From Nocardioides rubriscoriae (GTDB lineage Bacteria; Actinomycetota; Actinomycetes; Propionibacteriales; Nocardioidaceae): 64,000 bases of DNA. Below are positions 1 to 7,247 of the stretch, one piece after another. Position numbers and translations under genes: made by a program. Location: assembly GCF_008087085.1 (NCBI RefSeq), contig NZ_VIYJ01000010.1:1-64000 (forward strand), written 5' to 3'. Below the pieces are notes generated by a model. That model ran no database searches and was not told the origin of the DNA. It saw only the letters and a list, made by a program, of their open reading frames with translations. Numbering within the stretch: the stretch's first letter is position 1; the number at the start of each line of letters is the position of its first letter.

Positions 1-96
1 CTCCACGGCTACCTCGGCGACGTCCCACCCGACGAGTACGAGGACACGTTCTACGCTCGTGCCAGGACCGACCAACCCCTGGTCGGAATCCAATAG
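1..96 (+). CDS. C-terminal end of an IS3-family transposase (cut by window edge)
   Basis: Frame 1 reads as the last 31 residues of an OrfB-type DDE transposase and stops with TAG at 94-96. The tail has the pattern usual for these proteins near the C-terminus (LGDVPPDEYE followed by a short aromatic and charged run). The rest of the gene lies to the left of the window. It is followed within 31 bp by what looks like the right terminal repeat of the element, so this is the downstream end of an insertion sequence. Assignment rests on a short stretch, but the position next to a truncated gene fits. Confidence 0.7.
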   Translation, partial: LHGYLGDVPPDEYEDTFYARARTDQPLVGIQ

Positions 97-127
97 CCCG
101 AGCCTCTACAGAACCCAGGGCGATTCA
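1..127 (+). mobile_element. Right end of an IS3-family insertion sequence
   Basis: After the transposase stop, bases 101-127 look like a right terminal inverted repeat. Read from the outside it begins TGAATCGCCCTGGGTTC, with the TG...CA ends typical of IS3-family elements, and I recall similar ends on actinobacterial IS3 elements. The left end is outside the window, so the repeat cannot be matched to its partner here. The jetD reading frame is recognisable only beyond base 128, which places the insertion boundary at about 127/128. A target duplication cannot be checked. Confidence 0.6.
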
Positions 128-914
128 CCCTGACCCAGCCCGGCTCTTGCGCGGTACCGACTCCTACACCGACACCGACTTCGACCTACTCCTCACCGTC
201 GCCGACTGGTTCACCCACAACGACGCAACCGGCTACACGCCCCGACAAGTCCCCATCCCCGGCGTCCACGCCAAGTGGCTCAACACCCACCAGCCGCACA
301 TCCTCGCCCTCACCGGACACGGCACCCTTGGCCTGCTCCCAGACCACCCACAGCGCATCCACTTCACCTACCTCGACCCTGACCATCGCGCGGGGGGAGG
401 ACGCTGGCACGACTCCGCCACCGTCGGCGACCACTACGCCCCCTGCTACCAGCCGCAGGTAGTCGTCATCAGCGAGAACAAAGACACCGCCATCCACTTT
501 CCGCGCATCCCCGGCGGCATCGCTGTCGAAGGAGGCGGGTTCGGCGGCAAGACCGCTGCCGCATTCTCATGGCTCACTGGTGCACCGCGCCTCTACTACT
601 GGGGTGACATCGACGCCCACGGCTACGAAATCCTCAACGGCTGGCGAGCCGACGGCGTACCTGTCACCAGCATCCTCATGGACCTCGACACCTACGACCG
701 GTACGAGCCCTACGGGACCAACACCGACGCACGTGGGCAAACGCTCGCCACAGCCAGCCGCAAGCCGCTTCCACACCTCACCAACGACGAGCGTGGCGTC
801 TACGAACGCATCACGGACCCACAGTGGACTCGACACCGACGCATCGAACAAGAACGCATCCCCCTGACGCTCGCGGAACACGCCCTCGCGGCTGCAACAT
901 CGTTTCGACGCTGA
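128..914 (+). pseudogene. jetD: jetD remnant: C-terminal Toprim-like part of a Wadjet nuclease subunit
   Basis: The frame (usable TTG start at 147, 255 codons) matches the C-terminal portion of JetD, the nuclease of Wadjet SMC-like anti-plasmid systems. Visible family landmarks are PRQVPIPGVHAKWL near the beginning, a Toprim-like acidic pair (Glu in VVISENKDTA; Asp-x-Asp in YYWGDIDAHG) and the closing RRIEQERIPLT. Full JetD is roughly 400 residues with an extra N-terminal DUF3322-type region. That region is missing and replaced by the IS3 end. No JetA, JetB or JetC gene is in view. The catalytic-type residues survive, but without its N-terminus and partners the protein is unlikely to work as Wadjet. 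Confidence 0.75.
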
Positions 915-941
915 CCGGGGGCACGTGTCTGAGCGGACGCC

Positions 942-954
942 GATAATGGCGGCA
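942..954 (+). promoter_or_regulatory. Probable -10 box with a leaderless ATG start
   Basis: GATAAT at 942-947 is a good -10 hexamer, and the ATG of the following gene lies 7 nt downstream at 954, where transcription would begin. No Shine-Dalgarno sequence precedes the ATG and no convincing -35 is visible. This is the usual layout of leaderless actinobacterial mRNAs. Confidence 0.45.
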
Positions 955-1769
955 TGGACCTGTGGACCGCCCCAGTGCTCGACGTTCGAGCGCTGCTTCG
1001 CCGTGAGCGTGCGGACCTGCTGCGCTTCATCGGCTCGTTGACGGACGAGGAGTGGTTCGTTGAGACGCAGGTTCCCGGTTGGACCGTCAAGGACTTGGCG
1101 CTTCACATCCTTGACGACGACCTCGGTTGGTTGTCCCGTGGACGCGACGGAGACTCATCCGGTCGTCTCGACGTGGGCGACTCGGGTTTCGTTGCCGCGT
1201 TGAACCGGAAGAACGAGGACTGGGTTGCGGCTGCACGCCAGTTGAGTCGGCCTGTTGTGGCGGGGTTGCTCGGTTGGGCGGGCGAGCAGATGGACGCCTA
1301 CTACGCGACCCAGTCGCTCACCAGCCAAGGACGCGTGGCGTGGGCGAACGACGAGCCGGTGCCCAACTGGTTCGACATCGCGCAAGACCTGACCGAGCGG
1401 TGGGTGCACCAGATGCAGATGCGCGAAGCGCTCGACCGTGTGGAGACGTACGCCGACGACTACCTGTCTGTCGTCATGCAGACGTTCGTGTGGGCGTTCC
1501 CGCACCAGTACCGTGCGCAGGCAGCCTCCGGAGCGCGCATCCTCCTCGACCTCGGGACTGACGACCGGTGGACGCTCACGAGTGACGGAACGCGATGGGA
1601 ACTAGGCCCGTGCATCGACACCGACATGCATGACGCCAAGGTGCACGCCCAAGCCGCACACGGTTGGCGATGGCTCACCGGGGGCACCGTTCCCGCCGGG
1701 ACTCTCCTCACCTCTGGCCCAGCCCACCTCGTCGAGCCGCTCGCCAGAATCCGAGCGGCCCTCATCTGA
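954..1769 (+). CDS. Maleylpyruvate isomerase N-terminal-type (mycothiol-dependent, DinB-like) protein
   Basis: A 271-residue protein of the MDMPI/DinB-like four-helix metalloenzyme family, which in actinobacteria uses mycothiol or an unknown thiol. The N-terminal half has VPGWTVKDLALHILDDD with His51. A second motif, ERWVHQMQMREAL, gives Glu148 and His152. Together these match the His/Glu-x3-His metal triad of mycothiol-dependent maleylpyruvate isomerase. The C-terminal half resembles the sterol-carrier-like MDMPI tail. The substrate cannot be read from sequence. It stands alone between the jetD remnant and a 550-nt gap, with no sign that it belongs to either defence locus. Confidence 0.75.
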   Translation: MDLWTAPVLDVRALLRRERADLLRFIGSLTDEEWFVETQVPGWTVKDLALHILDDDLGWLSRGRDGDSSGRLDVGDSGFVAALNRKNEDWVAAARQLSRPVVAGLLGWAGEQMDAYYATQSLTSQGRVAWANDEPVPNWFDIAQDLTERWVHQMQMREALDRVETYADDYLSVVMQTFVWAFPHQYRAQAASGARILLDLGTDDRWTLTSDGTRWELGPCIDTDMHDAKVHAQAAHGWRWLTGGTVPAGTLLTSGPAHLVEPLARIRAALI

Positions 1770-2322
1770 GACTTTCGCTTGCGTCCGGGCCACATCCGGC
1801 CGGATGCTGGCGATGCGCGGGTGGGCTGGTGCGCGGTGATCAGGCGGACCAGCCCGCCTCGCCGTGAAGAGTGGGCGTTGTCCATGCCCATGGGGTGCCG
1901 CATCGAGGAGGAGCGAATCCCGCTAGGCGTCGCAGCGCAAACGTCTCTTGCAGACGCAGGCAGCCGAACTCGCTAGATCGACACCGGCATACGGCGTGTC
2001 ATACCGGGAGAGAGCGCCCAGAAATGCTCCCCTAGAAGGTGCAACGCGTCCGCGTTGCACACGGCAGGCGTATCTTCCCCGCGCCGAACGGCCTAGGGGA
2101 GCCCTGCATGCCCGGAACACCCGGACCCCGCCTCAACGGCGGTGACCCGCACGCTAGCCACGCGCTGGCTGTGCGTCGATGCGACACGCCGATGCCGGGA
2201 ACGACTGAAGCCGGAGTCGTTAGAGACCACTGGACTCACTGGACCCCAGTGAGCCTGTGGCGACCCCAAGAACTGTCGGTGGGCGTCCCTACCGTGAGGA
2301 CAAGACTCCGAGAGGACAGGCC
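1770..2322 (+). other. Intergenic stretch upstream of the Pycsar-like operon
   Basis: About 550 nt without a supportable gene. Several open frames exist, but none has a ribosome binding site or recognisable residues. The one clear structure is a hairpin at 2039-2060 (listed separately). The promoter of the downstream cyclase operon presumably lies in the right half, but no hexamer pair stands out. Confidence 0.5.
2039..2060. repeat. Perfect short palindrome in front of the Pycsar-like operon
   Basis: GTGCAACGC is followed after a 4-nt loop by its exact complement GCGTTGCAC. It lies about 260 bp before the cyclase start and 270 bp after the previous gene. There is no T-run, so it could be an operator or a weak terminator. 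Confidence 0.4.
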
Positions 2323-3141
2323 GTGACGACCTACACCGCTCAACAGTTCGGCAGGACTGTCCGTGACGACTTCAACAACCGGCGAAGCCGCAACAACGTC
2401 TTCGAGCACGCCTCCCTGCGCGCCTCCGCTGGACTCGCGTTGGAATCCCGTGCCCTCGGACACCCTGACTTCGAGAGACTTGCCATCGGTGAGCGAGCCA
2501 CCGCCCCGATGGTGGCGGTCTTCCTAGACCTCTCAAAGTTCACTCGCCGAACCTTCTGGGACGACCAAGACGAGACAGTCGACCTCGCCCACGCTGTACT
2601 AACCGGATTCATCGAGGTGGTGACGCGGTTCGGAGGCCACCCGCTCGGGCTACGCGGCGACGGCCTCTTCGCTGGCTTCAGCCCGGGTGATCGAGCCTTC
2701 ACCGCAACCATGGCGCTGAGCGCCTCTGCGTTCGCGCTCAACGCCGTCCGCAACGAGGTCAACCCCTGGCTCGACCAACGCGGGTTCGAACGCATCCAAG
2801 CACGAGCAGGACTCGACTACGGCGACATCACCTTCGTGCGCACCGGCAGTCGCACCAGCAGCGAAGTGAACCCCCTCGGCTTCGCCGCCAACTTCGCTGC
2901 CAAGTGCGAGAAGACCGCCGACTCCTGGGAAATCGTCGTCGGCGAAGGACTCCGAAACCTGCTGCCCAACGAGGTCTCGCACTTCTCTAACCACAAGTTC
3001 TCGCCCAAGCGTTACACCCGTGGCGACGAGGTACGTCGCTACTACTTCTACGACTACAAGTGGGAAGCGACCGTGGCCCACCTCTCCGGCGTCACCGAAC
3101 AACTCCATGGACACCCAACCAGCCAGATCAGCGCCCGATAG
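2323..3141 (+). CDS. pycC: Class III nucleotide cyclase, Pycsar PycC-type
   Basis: A 272-residue soluble cyclase. It has the class III signatures VFLDLSKF (metal Asp69) and LRGDGLFAGF (metal Asp113), then a conserved tract with ARAGLDYGDI and NPLGFAANFAAK. In Pycsar, PycC makes cCMP or cUMP on phage infection and these activate a partner effector; here a PycTM-type effector lies two genes downstream. The GTG at 2323 is preferred because AGAGGACAGG sits 7 nt upstream; a GTG at 2257 would add 22 residues but has no ribosome site. Its stop is merged with the ribosome site of the next gene. The exact cyclic nucleotide cannot be told from sequence. An ordinary adenylate cyclase is the alternative, but the effector argues against it. 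Confidence 0.8.
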   Translation: MTTYTAQQFGRTVRDDFNNRRSRNNVFEHASLRASAGLALESRALGHPDFERLAIGERATAPMVAVFLDLSKFTRRTFWDDQDETVDLAHAVLTGFIEVVTRFGGHPLGLRGDGLFAGFSPGDRAFTATMALSASAFALNAVRNEVNPWLDQRGFERIQARAGLDYGDITFVRTGSRTSSEVNPLGFAANFAAKCEKTADSWEIVVGEGLRNLLPNEVSHFSNHKFSPKRYTRGDEVRRYYFYDYKWEATVAHLSGVTEQLHGHPTSQISAR

Positions 3142-3152
3142 GAGAACGGCCC

Positions 3153-3758
3153 ATGACCATGTCAACCCTGCTCAGCCACTTTGGCCTCGACGCGGAACGG
3201 TACGTCACCACCTCCGGGCAAGTCGTCTTCGGCGGCGTTACCACGAGTGCCGCTGGACTCACCCACGCCACCCACGGCCCGGTCACGTCTGTTGCCAACC
3301 ACACGTTCCACGGTGGCGACGATCCCGTGGACGGGGGACACGACCACTGGTGGAGCGACGACGTGAAGGCTGTCCGTCACATCGTCGCCATGAAGCAAGC
3401 CTTCCCCGGGTTCAAGTACGTACGCGGCGATGACGACATCGCCCCCTATTGGTTGGGGGACATCGACACCGGACGTGGCGTCTTCACCATCGGGGTCTTC
3501 CTCCGCAGAGACGAAGGACTCCCGTTCGTGACTGTCATCAGCAAGCAGCCGCTCGGTCGCCCCGCCGGTCGACGGTTCGTGCGATCTCCCCACCTCTACG
3601 ACAGCGGCAGCCTCTGCATCGCCGACCAGTCCGACTGGGACCCCACCGTGCACACCGCCGCGACTGCCACCGCTTGGGCCGCACACTGGCTTGCTGCCTT
3701 CACCGAGTGGCGCATCACGCTCAAGTGGCCCGTAGACGGAGTCCACGTTGCGGCCTAG
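3153..3758 (+). CDS. E2-like (UBC-fold) protein embedded in the Pycsar-like operon
   Basis: A 201-residue protein preceded by AGGAGA 8 nt upstream of its ATG, 11 bp after the cyclase stop. Its second half has the pattern of prokaryotic E2-family proteins from short CBASS operons: hydrophobic strands (GVFTIGVFLRR, LPFVTVISKQ), then HLYDSGSLCIAD with Cys155 at the expected catalytic place, then DWDP, and a Trp-rich helix ending TEWRITLKWP. E2-like enzymes carry a thioester-linked protein on this Cys. No E1, JAB or ubiquitin-like gene is nearby. To my knowledge described Pycsar loci are two-gene cyclase/effector pairs, so this third gene is unusual. The fold call is from motif pattern only. Confidence 0.6.
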   Translation: MTMSTLLSHFGLDAERYVTTSGQVVFGGVTTSAAGLTHATHGPVTSVANHTFHGGDDPVDGGHDHWWSDDVKAVRHIVAMKQAFPGFKYVRGDDDIAPYWLGDIDTGRGVFTIGVFLRRDEGLPFVTVISKQPLGRPAGRRFVRSPHLYDSGSLCIADQSDWDPTVHTAATATAWAAHWLAAFTEWRITLKWPVDGVHVAA

Positions 3759-4380
3759 AAGACGCCCCGCGCCAACGCCACCACCCCCACCGGCGGCGGC
3801 TCCAGAACCAGCCCCTGACGCCAAGCCAGCCGACGGTGCCTTCCAGTCGATGGACCAGATCGGGCACTGGGTCCGATTCGCCGACACCAAGGCAACCATC
3901 CTCGTCGCCGCCGTCGGCGTCATCCTCACCATGCTCATGACGAACGGCGACACCATCGTCGAGACGGTCGACCTTGGCAGACCGGAATCCACGGTCATCT
4001 ACGCGCTCAGCACCATCGTCACCCTGTCGTTCCTTTGGACACTGTTCTGGCTCCTCCGATCCATCAGCGCCCGCCGCACTACAACAGGCACCGGCATCAA
4101 CCGGTTCGCTTGGCCCACTCTCACCAACACCGACGGCCTTACCCTCGTCAAGCACGGGCGAGACAACGATGTTCGTGAGGACGCGTGGCAACAGGTCGCC
4201 GACCTGTCGCGCCTCGCCAAACGCAAGTTCCAAGCGTTCAACCGAGCACTCGTTGGGTTCGGAGCACTCATCGTCGCTAGTGCTGCGCTCGTCGGCTTCG
4301 CCATCGTCGCTGGTGCTGAACAAGTCCCAGAGCCGGAGCCCTCACCGGTCGAGAGCACCGCCACCCCCGCTGCCCGGTAG
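3748..4380 (+). CDS. pycTM: Pycsar membrane effector, PycTM-type
   Basis: A 210-residue membrane protein that begins with a Pro/Ala-rich tail and then HWVRFADTKATILVAAVGVI, the hallmark of the Pycsar effector domain (PF18967/DUF5706-like). Hydrophobic segments lie at about 47-64, 83-106 and 171-190. The middle soluble region has the conserved basic helix LSRLAKRKFQAFNRA. In known systems the effector is activated by a cyclic pyrimidine nucleotide and damages the inner membrane of the infected cell. The TTG start at 3748 is chosen because ACGGAG lies about 6 nt upstream and no in-frame ATG occurs before the conserved domain. It overlaps the E2-like gene by 11 bp, implying coupled translation. 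Confidence 0.8.
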   Translation: MRPRRRPAPTPPPPPAAAPEPAPDAKPADGAFQSMDQIGHWVRFADTKATILVAAVGVILTMLMTNGDTIVETVDLGRPESTVIYALSTIVTLSFLWTLFWLLRSISARRTTTGTGINRFAWPTLTNTDGLTLVKHGRDNDVREDAWQQVADLSRLAKRKFQAFNRALVGFGALIVASAALVGFAIVAGAEQVPEPEPSPVESTATPAAR

Positions 4381-4419
4381 CGATGGACTGCCTTCGTCAC
4401 GGGACGAGTCGCCCTCCGG

Positions 4420-4507
4420 TGACTTTCGGAGTGACTTTCGGATGACATCTGACAGCTGAGCCGAGGACTAACCCCTTGAGGGCCGGGCACCGATGGTGCC
4501 CGGCCCT
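4420..4507 (+). terminator. Strong hairpin ending the Pycsar-like operon
   Basis: Bases 4479-4491 (AGGGCCGGGCACC) pair perfectly with 4495-4507 across a GAT loop, giving a 13-bp GC-rich stem about 100 bp after the effector stop. There is no T-tail, which is common in high-GC genomes. Just upstream, around 4420-4443, a 12-bp unit GTGACTTTCGGA is repeated in tandem with a slight end change. The stem also separates this operon from the oppositely oriented HNH gene. Confidence 0.65.
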
Positions 4508-4608
4508 GAATGGGTATGCGGCAACTCAGATGACGAGGCTGCACCGACTCATCACCGGCCCGCCCCCGCCGGGGCCCGTCAGCGACCGCAGGCGCCGTGG
4601 CGGAGCAC

Positions 4609-5508
4609 TCAGGACGCCAAGAACTGGTCGTATCGGAACGCAATCCTCTGGATATCCGGACGGTCGCTGGCTGCCTTTGGCAGCCACAATTCGCGACCGT
4701 TCATCTCCTGGAGGCCGTGGCGCAGCATGGGGCCATCGATCTCGTCGAGCAGCGAGCTGTTGATCTTGACCCGAAAATCTGGCGTGATCCCCAGAAGATT
4801 CTGATCGTAAGCGGCGTGATGAATCTTGCAGAGGCTGAGACCGTTCGTGATGATGGCGTCGCCCATATCGTCGCTGTCGCCGATGATGTGTGCCGCATCG
4901 AGCAGTGGAGCCTTCTTCAGCACACACACGGCACAGCGCGTCTCATAGGCCAGCATCACCCGTGCGCGGAACGCCGGTTGATGGACCCGTTGCATCACAA
5001 CCCGCTCGGCATAGCGGCGCTCGATCTCCGACCGCATGGCGATCGCCGGGAGTGCTTGCAGCGATAGGTCGACCGCAAGTGTGAACTCGCGCGACTGCAC
5101 GTCGTCTGCGACTACGTAAACCGGGTAGATGGGAGCGTACGCGTTCGGCGCAACCTTGTGGAACCGGATCACCGGTAAACCAAGCTCCATCGCTCTACGG
5201 AGCTTCACGTTCTTCCCGCCGGCGGGACCCGACTGGTAGTGGTACCGGAGCATTCCGCCGATCTCCGTGTCGGCGTACGGTCCATCGGGCGACGTCACTA
5301 TGGAAAGGGTCGCGGTCAAGTGACTTGGGTTCCAGATTCCGCCGCGACCAGGATCAACCACTCGTCGGTAAATGCCGTCAGGATGCAACACCGATGTGAG
5401 CTCAGACCACCGGAGGAAACCGCCGTTGGTCTCGGCACGTCGCATGAGTTCTTGCGCAATTGCTTCGCGGAAGTGCACTTCGAGCGAGGACTCTTCGGCG
5501 CTGGGCAC
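4609..5508 (-). CDS. HNH endonuclease with an unassigned sensor-like N-terminal half
   Basis: A 299-residue protein starting with GTG. The C-terminal half is an HNH nuclease with zinc-type cysteines: RCAVC (Cys192, Cys195), AAHI (His207), NGLSLCKIHH (Asn222, Cys227, His230). The N-terminal half (about 55-140) has GIWNPSHLTATLSI, LRYHY and APIYPVYVV, the composition of small beta-barrel modules that precede HNH domains in type IV (modification-dependent) restriction enzymes. I cannot name that domain. It stands convergent to the Pycsar-like operon inside the A/T-richer island, so a defence role is inferred from fold and place. It could instead be a solitary homing-type HNH protein. Confidence 0.7.
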   Translation of the reverse strand: MPSAEESSLEVHFREAIAQELMRRAETNGGFLRWSELTSVLHPDGIYRRVVDPGRGGIWNPSHLTATLSIVTSPDGPYADTEIGGMLRYHYQSGPAGGKNVKLRRAMELGLPVIRFHKVAPNAYAPIYPVYVVADDVQSREFTLAVDLSLQALPAIAMRSEIERRYAERVVMQRVHQPAFRARVMLAYETRCAVCVLKKAPLLDAAHIIGDSDDMGDAIITNGLSLCKIHHAAYDQNLLGITPDFRVKINSSLLDEIDGPMLRHGLQEMNGRELWLPKAASDRPDIQRIAFRYDQFLAS

Positions 5509-5793
5509 GCGCCGAGCTTAGACCCGGAGTGGCGCCCATGGCCGTCGCACGTCGAGTGGGCCGCCTCAGAACAACCAGACGTCAGCCGACAGATGCGTGC
5601 GCAATGGGCGCGCTCGGCGAGCTCAGCAGTCACTGACTCAGTGTGTGGCTGGTCGTAGCGGTCCCTGTCGATGCGCCGGCTGTGCACCGAAAGCCGAGGT
5701 GCGTGCCGCGGCTGTCCACAGGTCCGGACGTCACGGTGGCGGTCACCGAGTCCACGGCTCCACAGTCGTGGCTCCGCGACCCCAGGAGGATCT
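5509..5793 (+). other. Intergenic boundary between the defence region and the DUF2786 gene
   Basis: No gene is supportable here. Both the HNH gene (leftward) and the DUF2786 unit (rightward) start from this region, so it must contain divergent promoters, but none is clear. Base composition rises from here into the high-GC remainder of the window, making this the likely right edge of the accessory segment. Confidence 0.4.
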
Positions 5794-5898
5794 ATGGGCT
5801 CTCGCCCCTGCCTTGTCGGCCCCGTCGACATCTTCGCGCTACCCAACCTGCCACGAGCCGACGGCGACGCGGTCTACCCCACCTCCCGGCGGGCGTGA
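5794..5898 (+). CDS. Possible 34-residue leader peptide coupled to the DUF2786 gene
   Basis: ATG at 5794 is preceded by a near-consensus ribosome site (AGGAGGA at 5784-5790), the strongest in this area. The 34-codon frame ends TGA at 5896-5898, overlapping the ATG of the DUF2786 gene by one base (TGATG). The larger gene has no ribosome site of its own, so reinitiation from this small frame would explain its translation. The peptide has no recognisable motif. It may be only a coupling leader, or the true start region of the larger gene could be different. Confidence 0.35.
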   Translation: MGSRPCLVGPVDIFALPNLPRADGDAVYPTSRRA

Positions 5899-7247
5899 TG
5901 GGCCGCCGGAGCAGGGCCCGTCGCGCTGAACGGGAGCGGCCGCGTCCGCGACCCGCTGCCGGGGACGGACAGCCGTTCGGCGATCCCGGGGGGCCGCCGC
6001 GCGATAGACCGCACGTGCCCGACCTCGAGGCGATCCTCCTGGCTCGGATCGACCGGGCCTGGGCCGTCGGCTGGCAGCCCCGCGAGCTCGTGCGGCACGT
6101 GCGTCGTACGACGTCGGCGCTCGCGACCCAGCTGGTCGCGCTCGCGACCCGGGCCGACCACGCGGTCCGTGTCGACCAGGCGATCGACGCACGCTGGGTC
6201 GAGCAGGTGGCCGAGCTCGGGGCGCGGACGATGTCGACGCGCGACGGGTGGCTCTCGAGATGGAGTGAGCACTACAGCAGGGACGACCTGACCGTCGGAC
6301 GGGCCGTTGGCGCCGTCCTCGAGCTGCTGACCAGGCTGCCGGTGCTCGACGTGCTCATCCCACCACCGGGCAGCCCTCCGGCCTCCCGGGTGCGGGGCCT
6401 GCCGGTCGACTCGCCGGGTGACGACCCGGTGCTGCGACGGGTCCGCAAGCTCCTCGCCAAGGCCGAGTCGACGTCGGACGAGCACGAGGCCGACAGCCTC
6501 ACCGCCAAGGCCCACGAGCTGATGACCAAGCACGCCATCGACCAGGCCCTGGTCGATGGTCCGGAGCCGTCGGACCTGCCGTGCACGGTGCGGGTGCCGA
6601 TCGACGCGCCCTACGTCGACGCGAAGTCGTTGCTCCTGCAGGTCATCGCCGAGGGGCAGCGGTGCCGGGCGATCTTCCACCCCCGGCTCGACCTGAGCTC
6701 GGTCATCGGCCACGCGGGCGACCTCCGAGCGGTGGAGCTGGTGTTCACGTCGCTGCTCGTGCAGGCGCAGCACGCGCTGGCCGCCCGCGCCGGTGCCGCC
6801 GGCGGCCATACGCGCACCCGGTCCTACCGCGCGGCGTTCTACGTGTCGTTCGCGCGCCGCATCGGCGAGCGTCTGGCTGCGGTCACCGCGACGGTGCTCG
6901 CCGAGGTCGACGACGGCGAGCACCTGCCCGTGCTGCAGGCGCGCGAGGTGGCGGTCGTAGCGGCGTTCGACGAGAGGTACGGCGAGTCCCTGACCAGCAC
7001 CGCGATCCGCGGCGGTCACGACGCACTCGGACACGCGCACGGCCGGCAGGCGGCCGACGCTGCGGTTCGGGTCCGCTGCGATCACGACGTAGGGGCGCCG
7101 TGTGGACCGCCAAGGACTTATCCACAGATCGCGAATCCCTACTACCGCAAGGGTTCTGAGCGGCGCAGGCTGCTCGCATGTCTCGGAACCCGAAGTCACC
7201 CAGGTCCCCGTCCACCCGGCCGTTCCGCTCCGTCGCGAGCCAGATGA
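5898..7247 (+). CDS. DUF2786 domain protein
   Basis: About 449 residues. The diagnostic DUF2786 helix pair lies near residues 175-215 (RVRKLLAKAESTSDEHEADS, then LTAKAHELMTKHAID). After it comes a conserved region with YRAAFYVSFARRIGERL. The function of this actinobacterial family is unknown. Homologous-looking sequence ends at about GHAHGRQAADAA (near 7060). The last ~60 residues are low-quality run-on that overlaps the next gene by 70 bp, and a shift of frame there would stop at 7092. A lost stop or small indel at the 3' end is therefore suspected. The ATG at 5898 is chosen for its overlap with the small upstream frame. Confidence 0.65.
   Translation: MGRRSRARRAERERPRPRPAAGDGQPFGDPGGPPRDRPHVPDLEAILLARIDRAWAVGWQPRELVRHVRRTTSALATQLVALATRADHAVRVDQAIDARWVEQVAELGARTMSTRDGWLSRWSEHYSRDDLTVGRAVGAVLELLTRLPVLDVLIPPPGSPPASRVRGLPVDSPGDDPVLRRVRKLLAKAESTSDEHEADSLTAKAHELMTKHAIDQALVDGPEPSDLPCTVRVPIDAPYVDAKSLLLQVIAEGQRCRAIFHPRLDLSSVIGHAGDLRAVELVFTSLLVQAQHALAARAGAAGGHTRTRSYRAAFYVSFARRIGERLAAVTATVLAEVDDGEHLPVLQAREVAVVAAFDERYGESLTSTAIRGGHDALGHAHGRQAADAAVRVRCDHDVGAPCGPPRTYPQIANPYYRKGSERRRLLACLGTRSHPGPRPPGRSAPSRAR

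Noticed and set aside
954..1769. MDMPI-like gene as part of the Pycsar or Wadjet locus
   Set aside because: It is separated from the cyclase by 550 nt and has its own probable leaderless promoter; no known association links this family to either system.
5643..5897. Upstream extension of the DUF2786 protein
   Set aside because: The extra residues are Pro/Arg/Ser-rich noise with no ribosome site, and the ATG at 5898 overlaps a small frame with a strong one.
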